From CAZMGD01 sp964565705 (GTDB taxonomy: Bacteria > Actinomycetota > Acidimicrobiia > Acidimicrobiales > Ilumatobacteraceae), in NCBI GenBank assembly GCA_964565705.1, contig CAZMGD010000021.1, positions 1-48,797 on the forward strand: a DNA stretch of 48,797 nt, given 5' to 3'. Positions 1-7,994 of the stretch are shown piece after piece. The notes below the pieces were generated by a model. The model had not been told where the DNA came from. It searched no databases and worked only from the letters and a program-made list of their open reading frames with translations. Position 1 is the stretch's first letter. Each line of letters starts with the position of its first letter. Made by a program: the position numbers and the translations under genes.

Positions 1-26
1 GCCTGGAGATCACCGCCCACCCGTGA
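1..26 (+). other. possible 3' end of a plus-strand gene
   Basis: The frame from base 3 reads LEITAHP then TGA at 24-26. This could be the end of an upstream gene convergent with the lipoprotein, but seven codons give no real support. Confidence 0.15.
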
Positions 27-48
27 CGTCATCCCCGCCCAGATCGAG

Positions 49-582
49 CTAGCACAGGTCGTTCACAGCCAGGGCCAAACCCCCAGCGATGGCGTCGAGT
101 CTCGCTTCGCTGGCCAGCTGGCTGAAGTCCTGCCAGTTGCTGTGATCGCGCACGTAGTCGCGGACGCAATCCTCGTCGATGTCGTCCGAGACGCGATAGT
201 TCGCCACGCGATCGAGGACGGCGGCGATCACCTCCTCGTCGCTCGGCAGCTCATCGTCGGAGCCACCGGCGCGCTCGTGGAAGCACACCCCCAGCTCTTC
301 CTCGGCCACCACAGCATCCGGGCTCAGTTCGTCCGTCCGGAGGTCGTAGAAGTCGGACAGCTCCTCGATGACGGCGTCCGGGAGATCCGCCAGTAGATCG
401 CTGATGCACTCCCGGTCCGCCTCGAGACCACCACCCGTGCCGGCGATCAGCTCGACCAGCTGTGCCTCGCCGCTCGCGGCGCTGCCACCCAGCGGGCCAT
501 CACCGAAGGCACTGCCGCCATCGTCCCCACCGCACCCGGCCACACCCAACACGGCGACGACGCCGAGCGCCAGTCGGCGCAT
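49..582 (-). CDS. small secreted lipoprotein, function unknown
   Basis: 177 residues. The N-terminus (MRRLALGVVAVLGVAGCGG) is a short basic signal peptide ending in a lipobox with Cys16, so the protein should be lipid-anchored outside the membrane. The mature part is acidic and rich in Asp/Glu, with three further cysteines before the C-terminal Cys; I recognise no domain. I chose the ATG at 582 because the reading frame beyond it (to 795) has no signal-peptide character. The gene lies downstream of, and on the same strand as, the dienelactone hydrolase gene, 234 bases away. Function cannot be inferred. Confidence 0.75.
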   Translation of the reverse strand: MRRLALGVVAVLGVAGCGGDDGGSAFGDGPLGGSAASGEAQLVELIAGTGGGLEADRECISDLLADLPDAVIEELSDFYDLRTDELSPDAVVAEEELGVCFHERAGGSDDELPSDEEVIAAVLDRVANYRVSDDIDEDCVRDYVRDHSNWQDFSQLASEARLDAIAGGLALAVNDLC

Positions 583-779
583 CACGAGCACGCCTCCGCG
601 CGCCGTTCGATCGTCCCGTGTGCCGCCCGTTTCATCCGCTCCCCAATCGACGATCGTGGCCTGAGTATGAGAACAGGTCGCGGGTGCGTCAAGGCCGGCT
701 GTGTGCGCCTGCGCTCGCCGACGGGGTTCGCTCCGCTCGCGTGAGCGGCTGCGGCGCGGGTGCGTGACGGCGTTCGGGG

Positions 780-814
780 TGCTCGCTGCGCTCACGAGCC
801 TCGGTGACCTCCGC
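780..814. repeat. dispersed GC-rich near-palindromic element, copy 1
   Basis: Contains GCTCGCTGCGCTCACGAG followed by GCCTCGGTGACCTCCGC. Nearly the same 35 bases occur at 6506-6540. It lies just downstream of the stop codon of the minus-strand hydrolase at 817. See the finding on this element family. Confidence 0.6.
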
Positions 815-816
815 GG

Positions 817-1527
817 CTAGAAGACTCGCTCGAAGAGGTCGAGCATCGCCGCCCAGGACCGCTCGTCGGCCCGGGCGTCGTAGCGCATCATCGGGTTCGC
901 CGGATCGGTCTGGTCGGGGTTGGTGAAGCTGTGCAGCACACCGCCGTACACGTGCATCTGCCAGTCGACGCCGCCGTCGCGCATCTCGGTCTCGAACGCG
1001 GCGCGCTGATCGGGCGGCACGATCGGATCGTCGGCGCCGATGCAGACGAGCACCTCGGCGCGGATCGCGCCGGCGTCCTGCGGTCGCGGCGTGCCGAGCC
1101 CGGAGTGGAGACCGACGACAGCCCGAACGTCGGCGCCGCTGCGGGCCAGCTCGAGCACGAACGTGCCCCCGAAGCAGTAGCCGATGGCGGCGATCCGATC
1201 CGGATCGGCGAGCTCGTGGCCACGCAGCACGTCCAGCGCGGCCTGAGCCAGCCGGCGCACCTGGTCGACGTCGCTGGACAGCTCACCGAAGCGGGCGCCC
1301 ATCTGATCCTCGGGCAACACCGTGCCGTCGCCGTGGTAGTCGGCGGCGAACGCCACGTAGCCGAGCGCGGCGAGCCGCGCGGCGACGTCCTTCGTGTGGG
1401 CGCGCAGCCCGAGGAAGTCGTGGGCCACCAGGACCCCAGGGCGTGGGCCGACCACGGTGTCGTCGACGGCGAACTGCCCCACCAGCCGCTTCCCGTCGCA
1501 GGAGTACTCGATGTCGTCGATGCGCAT
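817..1527 (-). CDS. dienelactone hydrolase family protein
   Basis: 236 residues, the normal length for this alpha/beta-hydrolase family. The nucleophile elbow is GYCFGG with Cys118; Asp166 or Asp167 (in GADDPIVPP) and His199 (LHSFTNP) complete a Cys-Asp-His triad as in carboxymethylenebutenolidase. Such enzymes open lactone rings such as dienelactone in chlorocatechol breakdown, but many relatives act on other esters, so the substrate is open. It is cytoplasmic, with no signal peptide. No chlorocatechol genes are nearby. The next gene on this strand (ending at 1537) is only 9 bases upstream, so the two are probably co-transcribed. Confidence 0.85.
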   Translation of the reverse strand: MRIDDIEYSCDGKRLVGQFAVDDTVVGPRPGVLVAHDFLGLRAHTKDVAARLAALGYVAFAADYHGDGTVLPEDQMGARFGELSSDVDQVRRLAQAALDVLRGHELADPDRIAAIGYCFGGTFVLELARSGADVRAVVGLHSGLGTPRPQDAGAIRAEVLVCIGADDPIVPPDQRAAFETEMRDGGVDWQMHVYGGVLHSFTNPDQTDPANPMMRYDARADERSWAAMLDLFERVF

Positions 1528-1536
1528 CGCCGTGTC

Positions 1537-2094
1537 CTATCGCGATGAGGACCAGCTGGTCACCGCGGACGACAGTGCGTCGATCAACGCCCGCGTCGGC
1601 GGTGACAGACCGTCATCGCCCGGCGCGGGGCTGAACGGCGAGATGCCGCGCACCCGCGGCGGCAGCTCGATCTGCACGCCGCCCTGCGCCGGCAGGTTGA
1701 CGGGGTTTCGGGGGTGCAGGCCGCGCAGCTCAGCGGGGATCTCCGTCAGGTCGGTGACGACCGAGTACCCGGGCAGCGCGGGGCGGAGGTGTTCGGCGAC
1801 GTGCTCGGCCAATGGTCTGTTGCTGCCGCCCAACAGGAGGGACAAAAAGCGGCCCCACCGCCCGTAGCCGTGGATCGTGACGGCCACGTCCACATGGCCG
1901 AGAAACTCGGCCAGCGTGGGTGATGCGTCCGGGCCCACCGACGTCGAGGGGATGTGCTCGCGCATCCCCGCGGGCTGGAGCACCGCGTAGTACGACGCGC
2001 CCGAGGCGTCAGCCACCCGCTCGGCGATCACGTCGGTGACCTGTTCCAGCGCGCCGCCGTGGTACGCCATCACCCCGACGGGCGAACGGAGCAC
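1537..2094 (-). CDS. poly-gamma-glutamate hydrolase family protein (YjqB/PghP-like, formerly DUF867)
   Basis: 185 residues from GTG at 2094. Visible family features are MAYHGGALE (His12 and Glu16, likely zinc ligands), TIHGYGR (His75) and VQIELPPRVRG near residue 140. Relatives are zinc peptidases resembling carboxypeptidases that cut gamma-glutamyl bonds; the name 'phage-related replication protein' seen in databases is not supported here. The start is doubtful: the frame continues upstream for about 15 residues as FAALLAQPGVAERC, which looks like the usual family N-terminus. There is no ATG, GTG or TTG there, only CTG at 2127 and 2124. It would then overlap or nearly touch the upstream gene ending at 2147. 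Confidence 0.75.
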   Translation of the reverse strand: MLRSPVGVMAYHGGALEQVTDVIAERVADASGASYYAVLQPAGMREHIPSTSVGPDASPTLAEFLGHVDVAVTIHGYGRWGRFLSLLLGGSNRPLAEHVAEHLRPALPGYSVVTDLTEIPAELRGLHPRNPVNLPAQGGVQIELPPRVRGISPFSPAPGDDGLSPPTRALIDALSSAVTSWSSSR

Positions 2095-2146
2095 GCACCG
2101 TTCGGCGACACCCGGCTGCGCCAGCAGCGCGGCGAACGAGGCCGGG

Positions 2147-2410
2147 CTACTCGTAGCCGTCGCCGAGCTCCCACCCGACGGAGATGTTCTCCCGCTCGGC
2201 GTCGCGCATGATCCGCTCGCGGTTGCGCCGGAACTGCGGGTCGTCGCGGGGCAGCAAGAGCAGCCGGGCGTCGATGCGGGTGCGGAACTCCTCGAGCAGC
2301 GTGCGGTCGCCGTAGTCGCCGATCACCTCCCAGTGGGGGGCCACCGGTCCGAGGTACACGATGCGGACATGAGCGCGCGGCGGCTCGGTGGAGACGGCTA
2401 CGTCAGACAT
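2147..2410 (-). CDS. small protein of unknown function
   Basis: 87 residues starting at ATG 2410. The protein is soluble and charged, with an aromatic-rich N-terminal half (VYLGPVAPHWEVIGDYGD) and an arginine-rich helix-like middle (residues 40-75). I do not recognise a family. It is the first gene of a minus-strand group with the poly-gamma-glutamate hydrolase and dienelactone hydrolase genes, and its 5' side carries three 11-bp-spaced TTTACG/ATTGCG/GTTGCA half-sites. It is divergent from a whiB gene. Confidence 0.65.
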   Translation of the reverse strand: MSDVAVSTEPPRAHVRIVYLGPVAPHWEVIGDYGDRTLLEEFRTRIDARLLLLPRDDPQFRRNRERIMRDAERENISVGWELGDGYE

Positions 2411-2448
2411 GGCCCGGAGCCTATCGCCGGGGCAGTCCGGCCGATTTC

Positions 2449-2476
2449 TTTACGAAACGATTGCGAAATGGTTGCA
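2449..2476. promoter_or_regulatory. putative operator: three direct half-sites at 11-bp spacing
   Basis: TTTACG (2449), ATTGCG (2460) and GTTGCA (2471) are each separated by 5 bases. They lie in the 176-base gap between the divergent gene at 2410 and whiB at 2587. The gap is AT-richer than its surroundings. Very similar sequence, GTTACG-AATCG-GTTGCG, sits upstream of the NlpC/P60 gene. The spacing is typical of tandem OmpR-type response-regulator sites such as those of MtrA, but this is inference. Confidence 0.35.
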
Positions 2477-2586
2477 GTCCCGCAGCGGAACGTGACAAGC
2501 TGACGGCTCCTGGAACTGGATGACCCCCGGCGTCGTCAACTCAGACACCGGATCGATCCCGAGCCCCTGAAGGAGCCGGCCGCCAC

Positions 2587-2847
2587 ATGACCAGCCCCAC
2601 CGACGACACCACCACCTCCTGGATGGCTGACGGTAACTGCCGCAACTATCCACCCGCCGTGTTCTTCCCGAGCGACGGCGTCGGCGTGGACCGCGCCCGC
2701 CGCATCTGCGCCACCTGCCCCGTGACGGCACCCTGCCTCGAGTACGCCCTCGAGCAGCACATCGATCACGGTGTGTGGGGTGGCTGCAGCGAGCGCGAGC
2801 GGCGCCGCATCATGAAGCGCCGCCGGATCGCCGTCAGCAGCAACTGA
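2587..2847 (+). CDS. WhiB-family Fe-S transcriptional regulator
   Basis: 86 residues. It carries the four cluster-binding cysteines Cys18, Cys41, Cys44 and Cys50 (C-x2-C-x5-C core), the G-V-W-G-G turn at 62-66 followed by CSERERR, and a basic C-terminal tail (MKRRRRIA-like) expected to touch DNA. WhiB proteins hold a [4Fe-4S] cluster, bind region 4 of the housekeeping sigma factor and control development, redox or antibiotic responses in Actinobacteria. Start is ATG 2587; the upstream GAAGGAG at about 2570 is a plausible ribosome site. A second, different WhiB lies at 3941-4210. Confidence 0.93.
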   Translation: MTSPTDDTTTSWMADGNCRNYPPAVFFPSDGVGVDRARRICATCPVTAPCLEYALEQHIDHGVWGGCSERERRRIMKRRRIAVSSN

Positions 2848-2889
2848 CCCAGCGGGTCGGCGTCATCGGGCGCCCGGCGGCCGGACCGA

Positions 2890-3084
2890 TCACTCCGACT
2901 TGGTGTCGGTCGTGGTCTCGGTCTTGGGGGCAGGCTCCTCGTTGCCCTCTTCCAGGCCCTTCTTGAACTCCTTCTGCGCCTGGCCGAGGCCACGGGCGAG
3001 CTTGGGGAGCTGTGTTCCACCGAAGAGCACGAGCAGCACGACCACGACGACGATCAGTTCGGGTCCCTCGAGGAATGCGAGCAT
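2890..3084 (-). CDS. tatA: twin-arginine translocase protein TatA/TatE
   Basis: 64 residues from ATG 3084. One N-terminal membrane helix (about residues 5-21, PELIVVVVVLLVLFGG) is followed by the typical hinge FGGTQLPKLARGLG, an amphipathic helix with acidic and basic faces, and an acidic/threonine-rich tail. TatA oligomers form the conducting part of the Tat system, which exports folded proteins. No tatB or tatC is nearby, as is common in Actinobacteria where tatA may stand alone. The frame extends to 3129 without family similarity, so the short start is preferred. It is convergent with whiB and divergent from the gene at 3143. Confidence 0.9.
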   Translation of the reverse strand: MLAFLEGPELIVVVVVLLVLFGGTQLPKLARGLGQAQKEFKKGLEEGNEEPAPKTETTTDTKSE

Positions 3085-3142
3085 GCGTCCACCGTACCAC
3101 CGGCCCTCGTCGGTGCACAGGGCGGCCACTACGGTCCGATCG

Positions 3143-3937
3143 ATGCTCGAGTGCGTGATGAACGTCAGCGAGGGCGTCGACCGCGAGGTGATCGCTGAGC
3201 TCGGCGCCGCGGCCGGACGCGACCTGCTCGACGTGCACAGCGACGCGCATCACCACCGCAGCGTGTTCACGATGGTCGGCGAGGATGCGCCGCGCTCCGT
3301 TGCCCGGCTCGCGGTCGAGCGCCTCGACATCCGCGGGCACCGTGGCGCCCACCCCCGCCTCGGCGTCGTCGACGTGGTGCCGTTCGTCCCGCTCGGTACG
3401 ACGACGTTCGCCGCCGCCGTCGCCGCGCGCGACTCGTTCGCCCGGTGGATCGCCGACGAGCTCCGGGTGCCGAGCTTCCGCTACGGTCCCGAGCGCGCGC
3501 TGCCCGAGATCCGCCGGCGGGCGTGGATCGACCTCCAACCGGACATCGTTCCCGTCGCTGGCGCCCGGCCGAGCGCCGGCACGTGCTGCGTCGGCGCCCG
3601 CACCGTGCTGATCGCCTACAACGTCCGGCTGGCTCCGGACGTCAGCTTCGACACAGCGCGCCAGGTCGCCGCCTCGATGCGTGGACCTGCCGTGCGCGCC
3701 TTGGCCATCCCGCTCGGCACCCGTGTCCAGGTCAGCATGAACCTGATCGATCCGAGCGCGCTCGGCCCGGCGGAGGCGTTCGACGCAGTGGCCGCCCGGG
3801 TTGCAACGGATGGTTGCGAGCTGGTCGGCCTGGCGCCGGAAGCGACGCTGGCGGCGATCGACCCCGACCGCTGGGCGGCCCTGGACCTCACGCCCGACCG
3901 CACGATCGAGGCCCGCCTCGCCGCGCGCTCAGCGTGA
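3143..3937 (+). CDS. glutamate formiminotransferase-like protein
   Basis: 264 residues starting at ATG 3143 with MLECVMNVSEG, the family's opening motif (usually C-x-N-x-SEG). Around residues 64-82 lies GHRGAHPRLGVVDVVPFVP; the His in AHPR (His70) matches the catalytic histidine region of the formiminotransferase domain of FTCD. The enzyme would move the formimino group from formiminoglutamate to tetrahydrofolate in histidine breakdown. Only the transferase part is present; the cyclodeaminase half is absent, as in many bacterial single-domain versions. No hut genes are adjacent, so the physiological role is uncertain. It is convergent with the whiB gene that ends 3 bases away. Confidence 0.82.
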   Translation: MLECVMNVSEGVDREVIAELGAAAGRDLLDVHSDAHHHRSVFTMVGEDAPRSVARLAVERLDIRGHRGAHPRLGVVDVVPFVPLGTTTFAAAVAARDSFARWIADELRVPSFRYGPERALPEIRRRAWIDLQPDIVPVAGARPSAGTCCVGARTVLIAYNVRLAPDVSFDTARQVAASMRGPAVRALAIPLGTRVQVSMNLIDPSALGPAEAFDAVAARVATDGCELVGLAPEATLAAIDPDRWAALDLTPDRTIEARLAARSA

Positions 3938-3940
3938 GGA

Positions 3941-4210
3941 TCAGCTGGCGGTGCGGCGCACGGCCTGGGCCCGCTGACGGCGCAAGCGGCGACGCTCACG
4001 CTCGCTGAGACCGCCCCAGATGCCGAACTTCTCGCCGTTCACCAAGGCGTACTCGAGGCAGTCGAGGCGCACCGTGCACCCGCGACACACCTCCTTGGCC
4101 TCACGGGTGGATGCACCGCGCTCGGGGAAGAAGAGATCGGGATCGACCCCGAGGCAGTTCGCCTCGTCCTGCCATCCCTGCTCATGTTGATCGTCGTGCT
4201 CGTGGTACAT
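3941..4210 (-). CDS. WhiB-family regulator, WhiB2/WhmD type
   Basis: 89 residues. The four ligands are Cys19, Cys42, Cys45 and Cys51; G-I-W-G-G at 63-67 is followed by LSERERRRLRRQRAQA, a basic DNA-contact tail. The compact layout and the DLFFPERG stretch match the WhiB2/WhmD group, which acts in cell division and septation in mycobacteria and streptomycetes (family knowledge). It is divergent from the large lipoprotein gene at 4361. The 150-base gap holds GTTACA-ACGGT-GTCATT at 4264-4280. Confidence 0.93.
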   Translation of the reverse strand: MYHEHDDQHEQGWQDEANCLGVDPDLFFPERGASTREAKEVCRGCTVRLDCLEYALVNGEKFGIWGGLSERERRRLRRQRAQAVRRTAS

Positions 4211-4263
4211 CGCTGCCGCCTCTGGGGGACCGGGACCGTGGGAACCGATCTGGCACCCGTGTA

Positions 4264-4280
4264 GTTACAACGGTGTCATT
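4264..4280. promoter_or_regulatory. putative operator resembling the GTTAC-N5 repeats
   Basis: GTTACA and GTCATT half-sites are separated by 5 bases (11-bp period), 54 bases upstream of the WhmD-type whiB start and on the opposite strand. This is the same relation as the site upstream of the NlpC/P60 gene. The match is weaker than at 2449 and 25572. It could equally be part of a promoter -10 region (GTTGTAACTA on the gene strand). Confidence 0.25.
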
Positions 4281-4360
4281 CTCCTCTATCACATCACGAG
4301 TGCGCAAGGGCGGATATGGTCGAATCTCCCTGACGTGCCGGTCGGAGGGGAGGGGATGTC

Positions 4361-6499
4361 ATGGAACGACGTGCACCGCGAGCGTTGCGCTGCCTCGTCG
4401 CGGCCGCCTCGATGCTGACCGTCGCAGCTTGTTCCGGCGATGATTCGTCGCCGGCGACCAGCTCCGCGCCGGCGACGCTGGCCGCCACGACGACGGCCGC
4501 GACGACAGCGGCGGCGCCCACCACCACCGTCGCACCGACCACCACCACCACCTCCACCGCGCCGGTGTCGACGGCAGCGGACGCTGCCACAGTCGCCGAG
4601 ATCGCCGCCGCGCTGGGCCAAGAAGCCGACCGTTGCGATCCACTCGCGCCGCGCCGTTGCTACCTGCCGTACCCATCCGACGCCTACACGGTCGCCGACC
4701 CGTCGAGCGCGACCGGCGTGCGGGTCGCGTTCTCCACCGGCGCACTGCCCTCCAACGCGTCTGACGTGCACATCGTTGCCGACGAGTGGAACCGCAATGA
4801 CGGGTTCAGCATCAACTCGAGCATCCTCGCCGACGTCGACGGCGCCGACCTCACCGCGTCGCCGTTGCCCAGCTGGACGGACCTGGCCGCATCGCTCGCC
4901 GACGACGCCAGCGTCGTGATCGTCGATCTCGACACCTCGGAGCGGGTGCCGTTGTGGGCCGAACCCGACGGGGGCGCCACCACCGCCCCGCTGCTCGTGA
5001 TCCATCCAGCGGTGGCCCTCCAACCTGCGCACACGTTCGCCGTCGCGATCCGCGGTCTGCTCGACGCGAGCGGCCAGCCGGCCGAACCGAGCGCCGCGTT
5101 CCGCGCGTACCGCGACCGGCTGACGACCGAGCTGCCGACGTTCGAGGACCGACGCACCACGATGGAGGAGCTGTTCGGCGTCCTCGCCGAGGCAGGGATC
5201 GAGCGCGACGAGCTCCAGCTGGGCTGGACGTTCACGACCGCGAGCGGCGAGAGCACCACGGGACGGATGACACACATCCGCGACGACGCGCTCGCCGCGC
5301 TCGGCGACGCGTCACCGGCGTTCGTCGTCTCCGCCGTCGCCCCAGCGCCCGAGGAGGGCATCGCCTTCGCCGTCACCGGCACGTACACGGTGCCCAACTA
5401 CCTCACCGGCACCGGCACCCCGGGCAGCCAGTTCCACTTCGACGCGGACAGCGCAACCGATCCGGATGCCCTCCCGAGCATCAACCCGGAGGCTCCGACG
5501 CTGCAGGCACCGTTCCAGTGCAACGTGTCGGACGCGACGGTGGCCGCGACCGCACCGGCCCACATCGCCCAGTACGGGCACGGTCTGCTCGGCAGCAACG
5601 ACGAGATCGACGCCGGGAACGTGCGGACGTTCTCCAACAGCGCCAACATCGTGTTCTGCGCGACGAACTGGGCCGGCATGAGCGAGGAGGACGTCCCGAA
5701 CGCGATCGCAGCGCTCGGCGACCTGACGTCGTTCCGGACGGTGATCGACCGCCTGCAGCAGGGGGTGTTGAACCAGATCTTCCTCGGCCGCTTCATGCTC
5801 GCGGCCGACGGCCTGGCGTCGATCCCCGAGATGCACCGAGCGGACGGCAGCTCGTTGATCGACACCAGCCGGCTCGTCTACGACGGCAACAGCCTGGGCG
5901 GGATCATGGGCCTGATGCTGGCGAGCGTGTCGCCGGACATCGAGCGGGCCGTGCTCGGCGTACCCGGCATGAACTACAGCCTGCTGCTCTCGCGCTCGGT
6001 GGACTGGGAGACGTACGAGGCGGTGCTCGTTCCGGCGTACCCCGACGAGACCGACCGCCGGTTCATCCTCTCGTTCCTGCAGATGCTGTGGGATCGCGGC
6101 GAGGGCAGTGGATACGTGCACGACGTCGACATCCCCGTGCTGATGCACGTCGCGTTCGGCGACCACCAGGTCAGCGAGCTCGGAGCGTTCGTCGAGGCCC
6201 GCACGCTCGGCCTTCCGATCCACCGGCCGGTCACCGCCGACGGCCGCAGCCGCGAGGTGGAACCCGGCTGGGGCATGGACACGCTGGCGTACGCGTCCGG
6301 CGGCGGCGGCATCGTCGTGTGGGACTCGGGCGTCGAACCGATCCCGCTCGCCGATGTCGCCCCGTCCGGCCCCCACGATCCCCACGAGGATCCCCGCGCC
6401 TCCGCCGACGCCCAGCGCCAGAAGGCCAGCTTCCTGTTCGCCAACACCCTGATCGACGTCTGCAACGCAGCCCCCTGCCAAGCCGCGCAGGTGCCCTGA
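4361..6499 (+). CDS. large exported lipoprotein with alpha/beta-hydrolase features
   Basis: 712 residues. There is a signal peptide with lipobox (MLTVAACSG, Cys at about residue 24), then a Thr/Ala-rich linker to about residue 70, then a large globular part. Residues 509-514 read GNSLGG, a nucleophile elbow with candidate Ser511. Asp601-His602 in AFGDHQVSELG could supply the rest of a triad, and the text between resembles esterase/lipase folds. The N-terminal half (residues 80-330) has a beta-rich character like lipases with an extra N-terminal domain. It should sit on the outer face of the cell membrane and hydrolyse an ester or peptide, substrate unknown. An AGGGGA ribosome site precedes the ATG. 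Confidence 0.7.
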   Translation: MERRAPRALRCLVAAASMLTVAACSGDDSSPATSSAPATLAATTTAATTAAAPTTTVAPTTTTTSTAPVSTAADAATVAEIAAALGQEADRCDPLAPRRCYLPYPSDAYTVADPSSATGVRVAFSTGALPSNASDVHIVADEWNRNDGFSINSSILADVDGADLTASPLPSWTDLAASLADDASVVIVDLDTSERVPLWAEPDGGATTAPLLVIHPAVALQPAHTFAVAIRGLLDASGQPAEPSAAFRAYRDRLTTELPTFEDRRTTMEELFGVLAEAGIERDELQLGWTFTTASGESTTGRMTHIRDDALAALGDASPAFVVSAVAPAPEEGIAFAVTGTYTVPNYLTGTGTPGSQFHFDADSATDPDALPSINPEAPTLQAPFQCNVSDATVAATAPAHIAQYGHGLLGSNDEIDAGNVRTFSNSANIVFCATNWAGMSEEDVPNAIAALGDLTSFRTVIDRLQQGVLNQIFLGRFMLAADGLASIPEMHRADGSSLIDTSRLVYDGNSLGGIMGLMLASVSPDIERAVLGVPGMNYSLLLSRSVDWETYEAVLVPAYPDETDRRFILSFLQMLWDRGEGSGYVHDVDIPVLMHVAFGDHQVSELGAFVEARTLGLPIHRPVTADGRSREVEPGWGMDTLAYASGGGGIVVWDSGVEPIPLADVAPSGPHDPHEDPRASADAQRQKASFLFANTLIDVCNAAPCQAAQVP

Positions 6500-6505
6500 A
6501 TCGGT

Positions 6506-6540
6506 GGCTCGCTGCGCTCGCGAAGCCTCGGTGCCTCCGC
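6506..6540. repeat. dispersed GC-rich near-palindromic element, copy 2
   Basis: GCTCGCTGCGCTCGCGAAG plus GCCTCGGTGCCTCCGC, nearly the same as 780-814. It begins 6 bases after the stop of the lipoprotein gene, in the convergent gap before the cysS stop. Confidence 0.6.
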
Positions 6541-6579
6541 TCTGCGTTGTCGTGCAGGACTCCGCGGTTCCCCCTGGCG

Positions 6580-7941
6580 TCATCCCCTTCTCAGCCTCGT
6601 GCCCTCCTTCGTCGTCTCGACGAGGTAGCCGGCGGCCTGGAGCTCGGCGCGCAGCTCGTCGGCGACGTCGTAGTCCTTGGCGGCGCGGGCCCGGTCGAGC
6701 GCGTCGGCCATGGCCTGGGCCTCCGCGGGGACGAGGCCGCCGGCGTGGACGACGATGCCGAGCGCGTCGCACATCTGGAGCGCGGCGGCGGCGATCGTCG
6801 CCGCCTTGTCGGGGTCGCCGGCGTCGAGCGCGGTGTTGGCCCGGCGGACGGCGTCGAACAGCACGGCGGTGCCGGCCGGCGTGTCGAGGTCGTCGTCCAT
6901 CACGTCGCGGAAGTGCTGCAGCGTCGGCTGATCAGCGTCGGCAGGAGGCAGGTGCGACGTCCGGGCGGCGAACGCGTCGAGGCCGGCGAGTGCCTTCGCC
7001 GCCGCCTCCAGGTTGTCGGCGCCGACCCGCACCGGGCTGCGGTAGTGCGTCTGCACGATCAGCATCCGGTATGCCCGCGGGTCGTAGCGCTCGGTGAGGT
7101 CGAGGAGGTTGGCGGTGTTGCCGAGGCTCTTCGACATCTTCTCGCCCTCGGTGTCGACGACGAAGCCGTTGTGCGCCCAGTGGTTGGCGAACGTGTACCC
7201 GAGCGCAACCGCCTGGGCGCGCTCGTTCTCGTGATGCGGAAAGCGCAGATCCGACCCGCCGGTGTGCAGATCGAAGCCGTCGCCGAGCAGCTCGAGGCTC
7301 ATCACGACGCACTCGCTGTGCCACCCGGGTCGGCCGTCGCCCCACGGCGACGGCCACGACGGCTCGCCCGGCTTCGACAGCTTCCACAGCGCGAAGTCGG
7401 CAGGATGTCGCTTCTGCTCGGCGCCGAACACCTCGCGCTCACCGCCCCCGGCGACGAGCTCGTCGAGGCTCTGGTACGCGAGCAGGCCGTAACCAGGCAC
7501 CGACTCGACGGCGAGGTACACGCCGTCGTCGGTCACGTAGGCGTGGCCGCCCTCGACGAGGGCGCCGATCATCGCCACCATCTGGTCGACGTAGTCGGTG
7601 GCGTGGGGCGTGTCCGTGGGACGCGCCACGTTGAGTCGGCCCATCGCCTCGTACCACACCGCCTCGCAGCGCGACGTGATGTCCTGCCACGGACGGCCCT
7701 CGCGCTCGGCACGCTCGATGATCTTGTCCTCGATGTCGGTGATGTTGGACACGAAGCGGACGTCGAGCCCCGTCCACTCCAGGTAGCGGCGCAGCACATC
7801 CCAGACGATCGTGTTGCGTCCGTGCCCGATGTGTGGCGGCCCGTACACGGTGGGCCCGCACGAGTAGATGCTCACCTGGCCGGGGTCGCGCAGCTGGAGC
7901 TCGCGGACCTCGCGGGTTGCGGCATCGAACAGTCGGAGCAT
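6580..7941 (-). CDS. cysS: cysteine--tRNA ligase
   Basis: 453 residues, standard length. Class I motifs are clear: HIGH at 37-40 (PPHIGHGRN) and KMSKS at 268-272 (EGEKMSKSLGN). Zinc ligands Cys28, Cys211, His236 and Glu240 are in place (GWHSEC, PHHENE). It charges tRNA-Cys in the cytoplasm. The opening IYSCGPTVYG separates it from MshC, the paralogous mycothiol ligase, whose motif differs. ATG 7941 is chosen over 7989 because family similarity starts at MLRLFD. It is divergent from valS with 53 bases between the starts. Confidence 0.97.
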   Translation of the reverse strand: MLRLFDAATREVRELQLRDPGQVSIYSCGPTVYGPPHIGHGRNTIVWDVLRRYLEWTGLDVRFVSNITDIEDKIIERAEREGRPWQDITSRCEAVWYEAMGRLNVARPTDTPHATDYVDQMVAMIGALVEGGHAYVTDDGVYLAVESVPGYGLLAYQSLDELVAGGGEREVFGAEQKRHPADFALWKLSKPGEPSWPSPWGDGRPGWHSECVVMSLELLGDGFDLHTGGSDLRFPHHENERAQAVALGYTFANHWAHNGFVVDTEGEKMSKSLGNTANLLDLTERYDPRAYRMLIVQTHYRSPVRVGADNLEAAAKALAGLDAFAARTSHLPPADADQPTLQHFRDVMDDDLDTPAGTAVLFDAVRRANTALDAGDPDKAATIAAAALQMCDALGIVVHAGGLVPAEAQAMADALDRARAAKDYDVADELRAELQAAGYLVETTKEGTRLRRG

Positions 7942-7994
7942 GCGCGAAGGATAGGAGTCGTTCGGCGGAGCGCCCGAATACGATTCCACCCTCT

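Noticed and set aside
1537..2094. Prophage remnant, because this family is sometimes named phage-related
   Set aside because: No other phage genes are nearby and the family is a zinc hydrolase common in chromosomes.
4440..4570. Thr/Ala-coding ACC/ACG/GCC tracts, also at 11590-11690 and 18180-18260, as possible repeats or CRISPR-like arrays
   Set aside because: They encode low-complexity linkers just after lipobox or membrane anchors; there is no regular unit or spacer.
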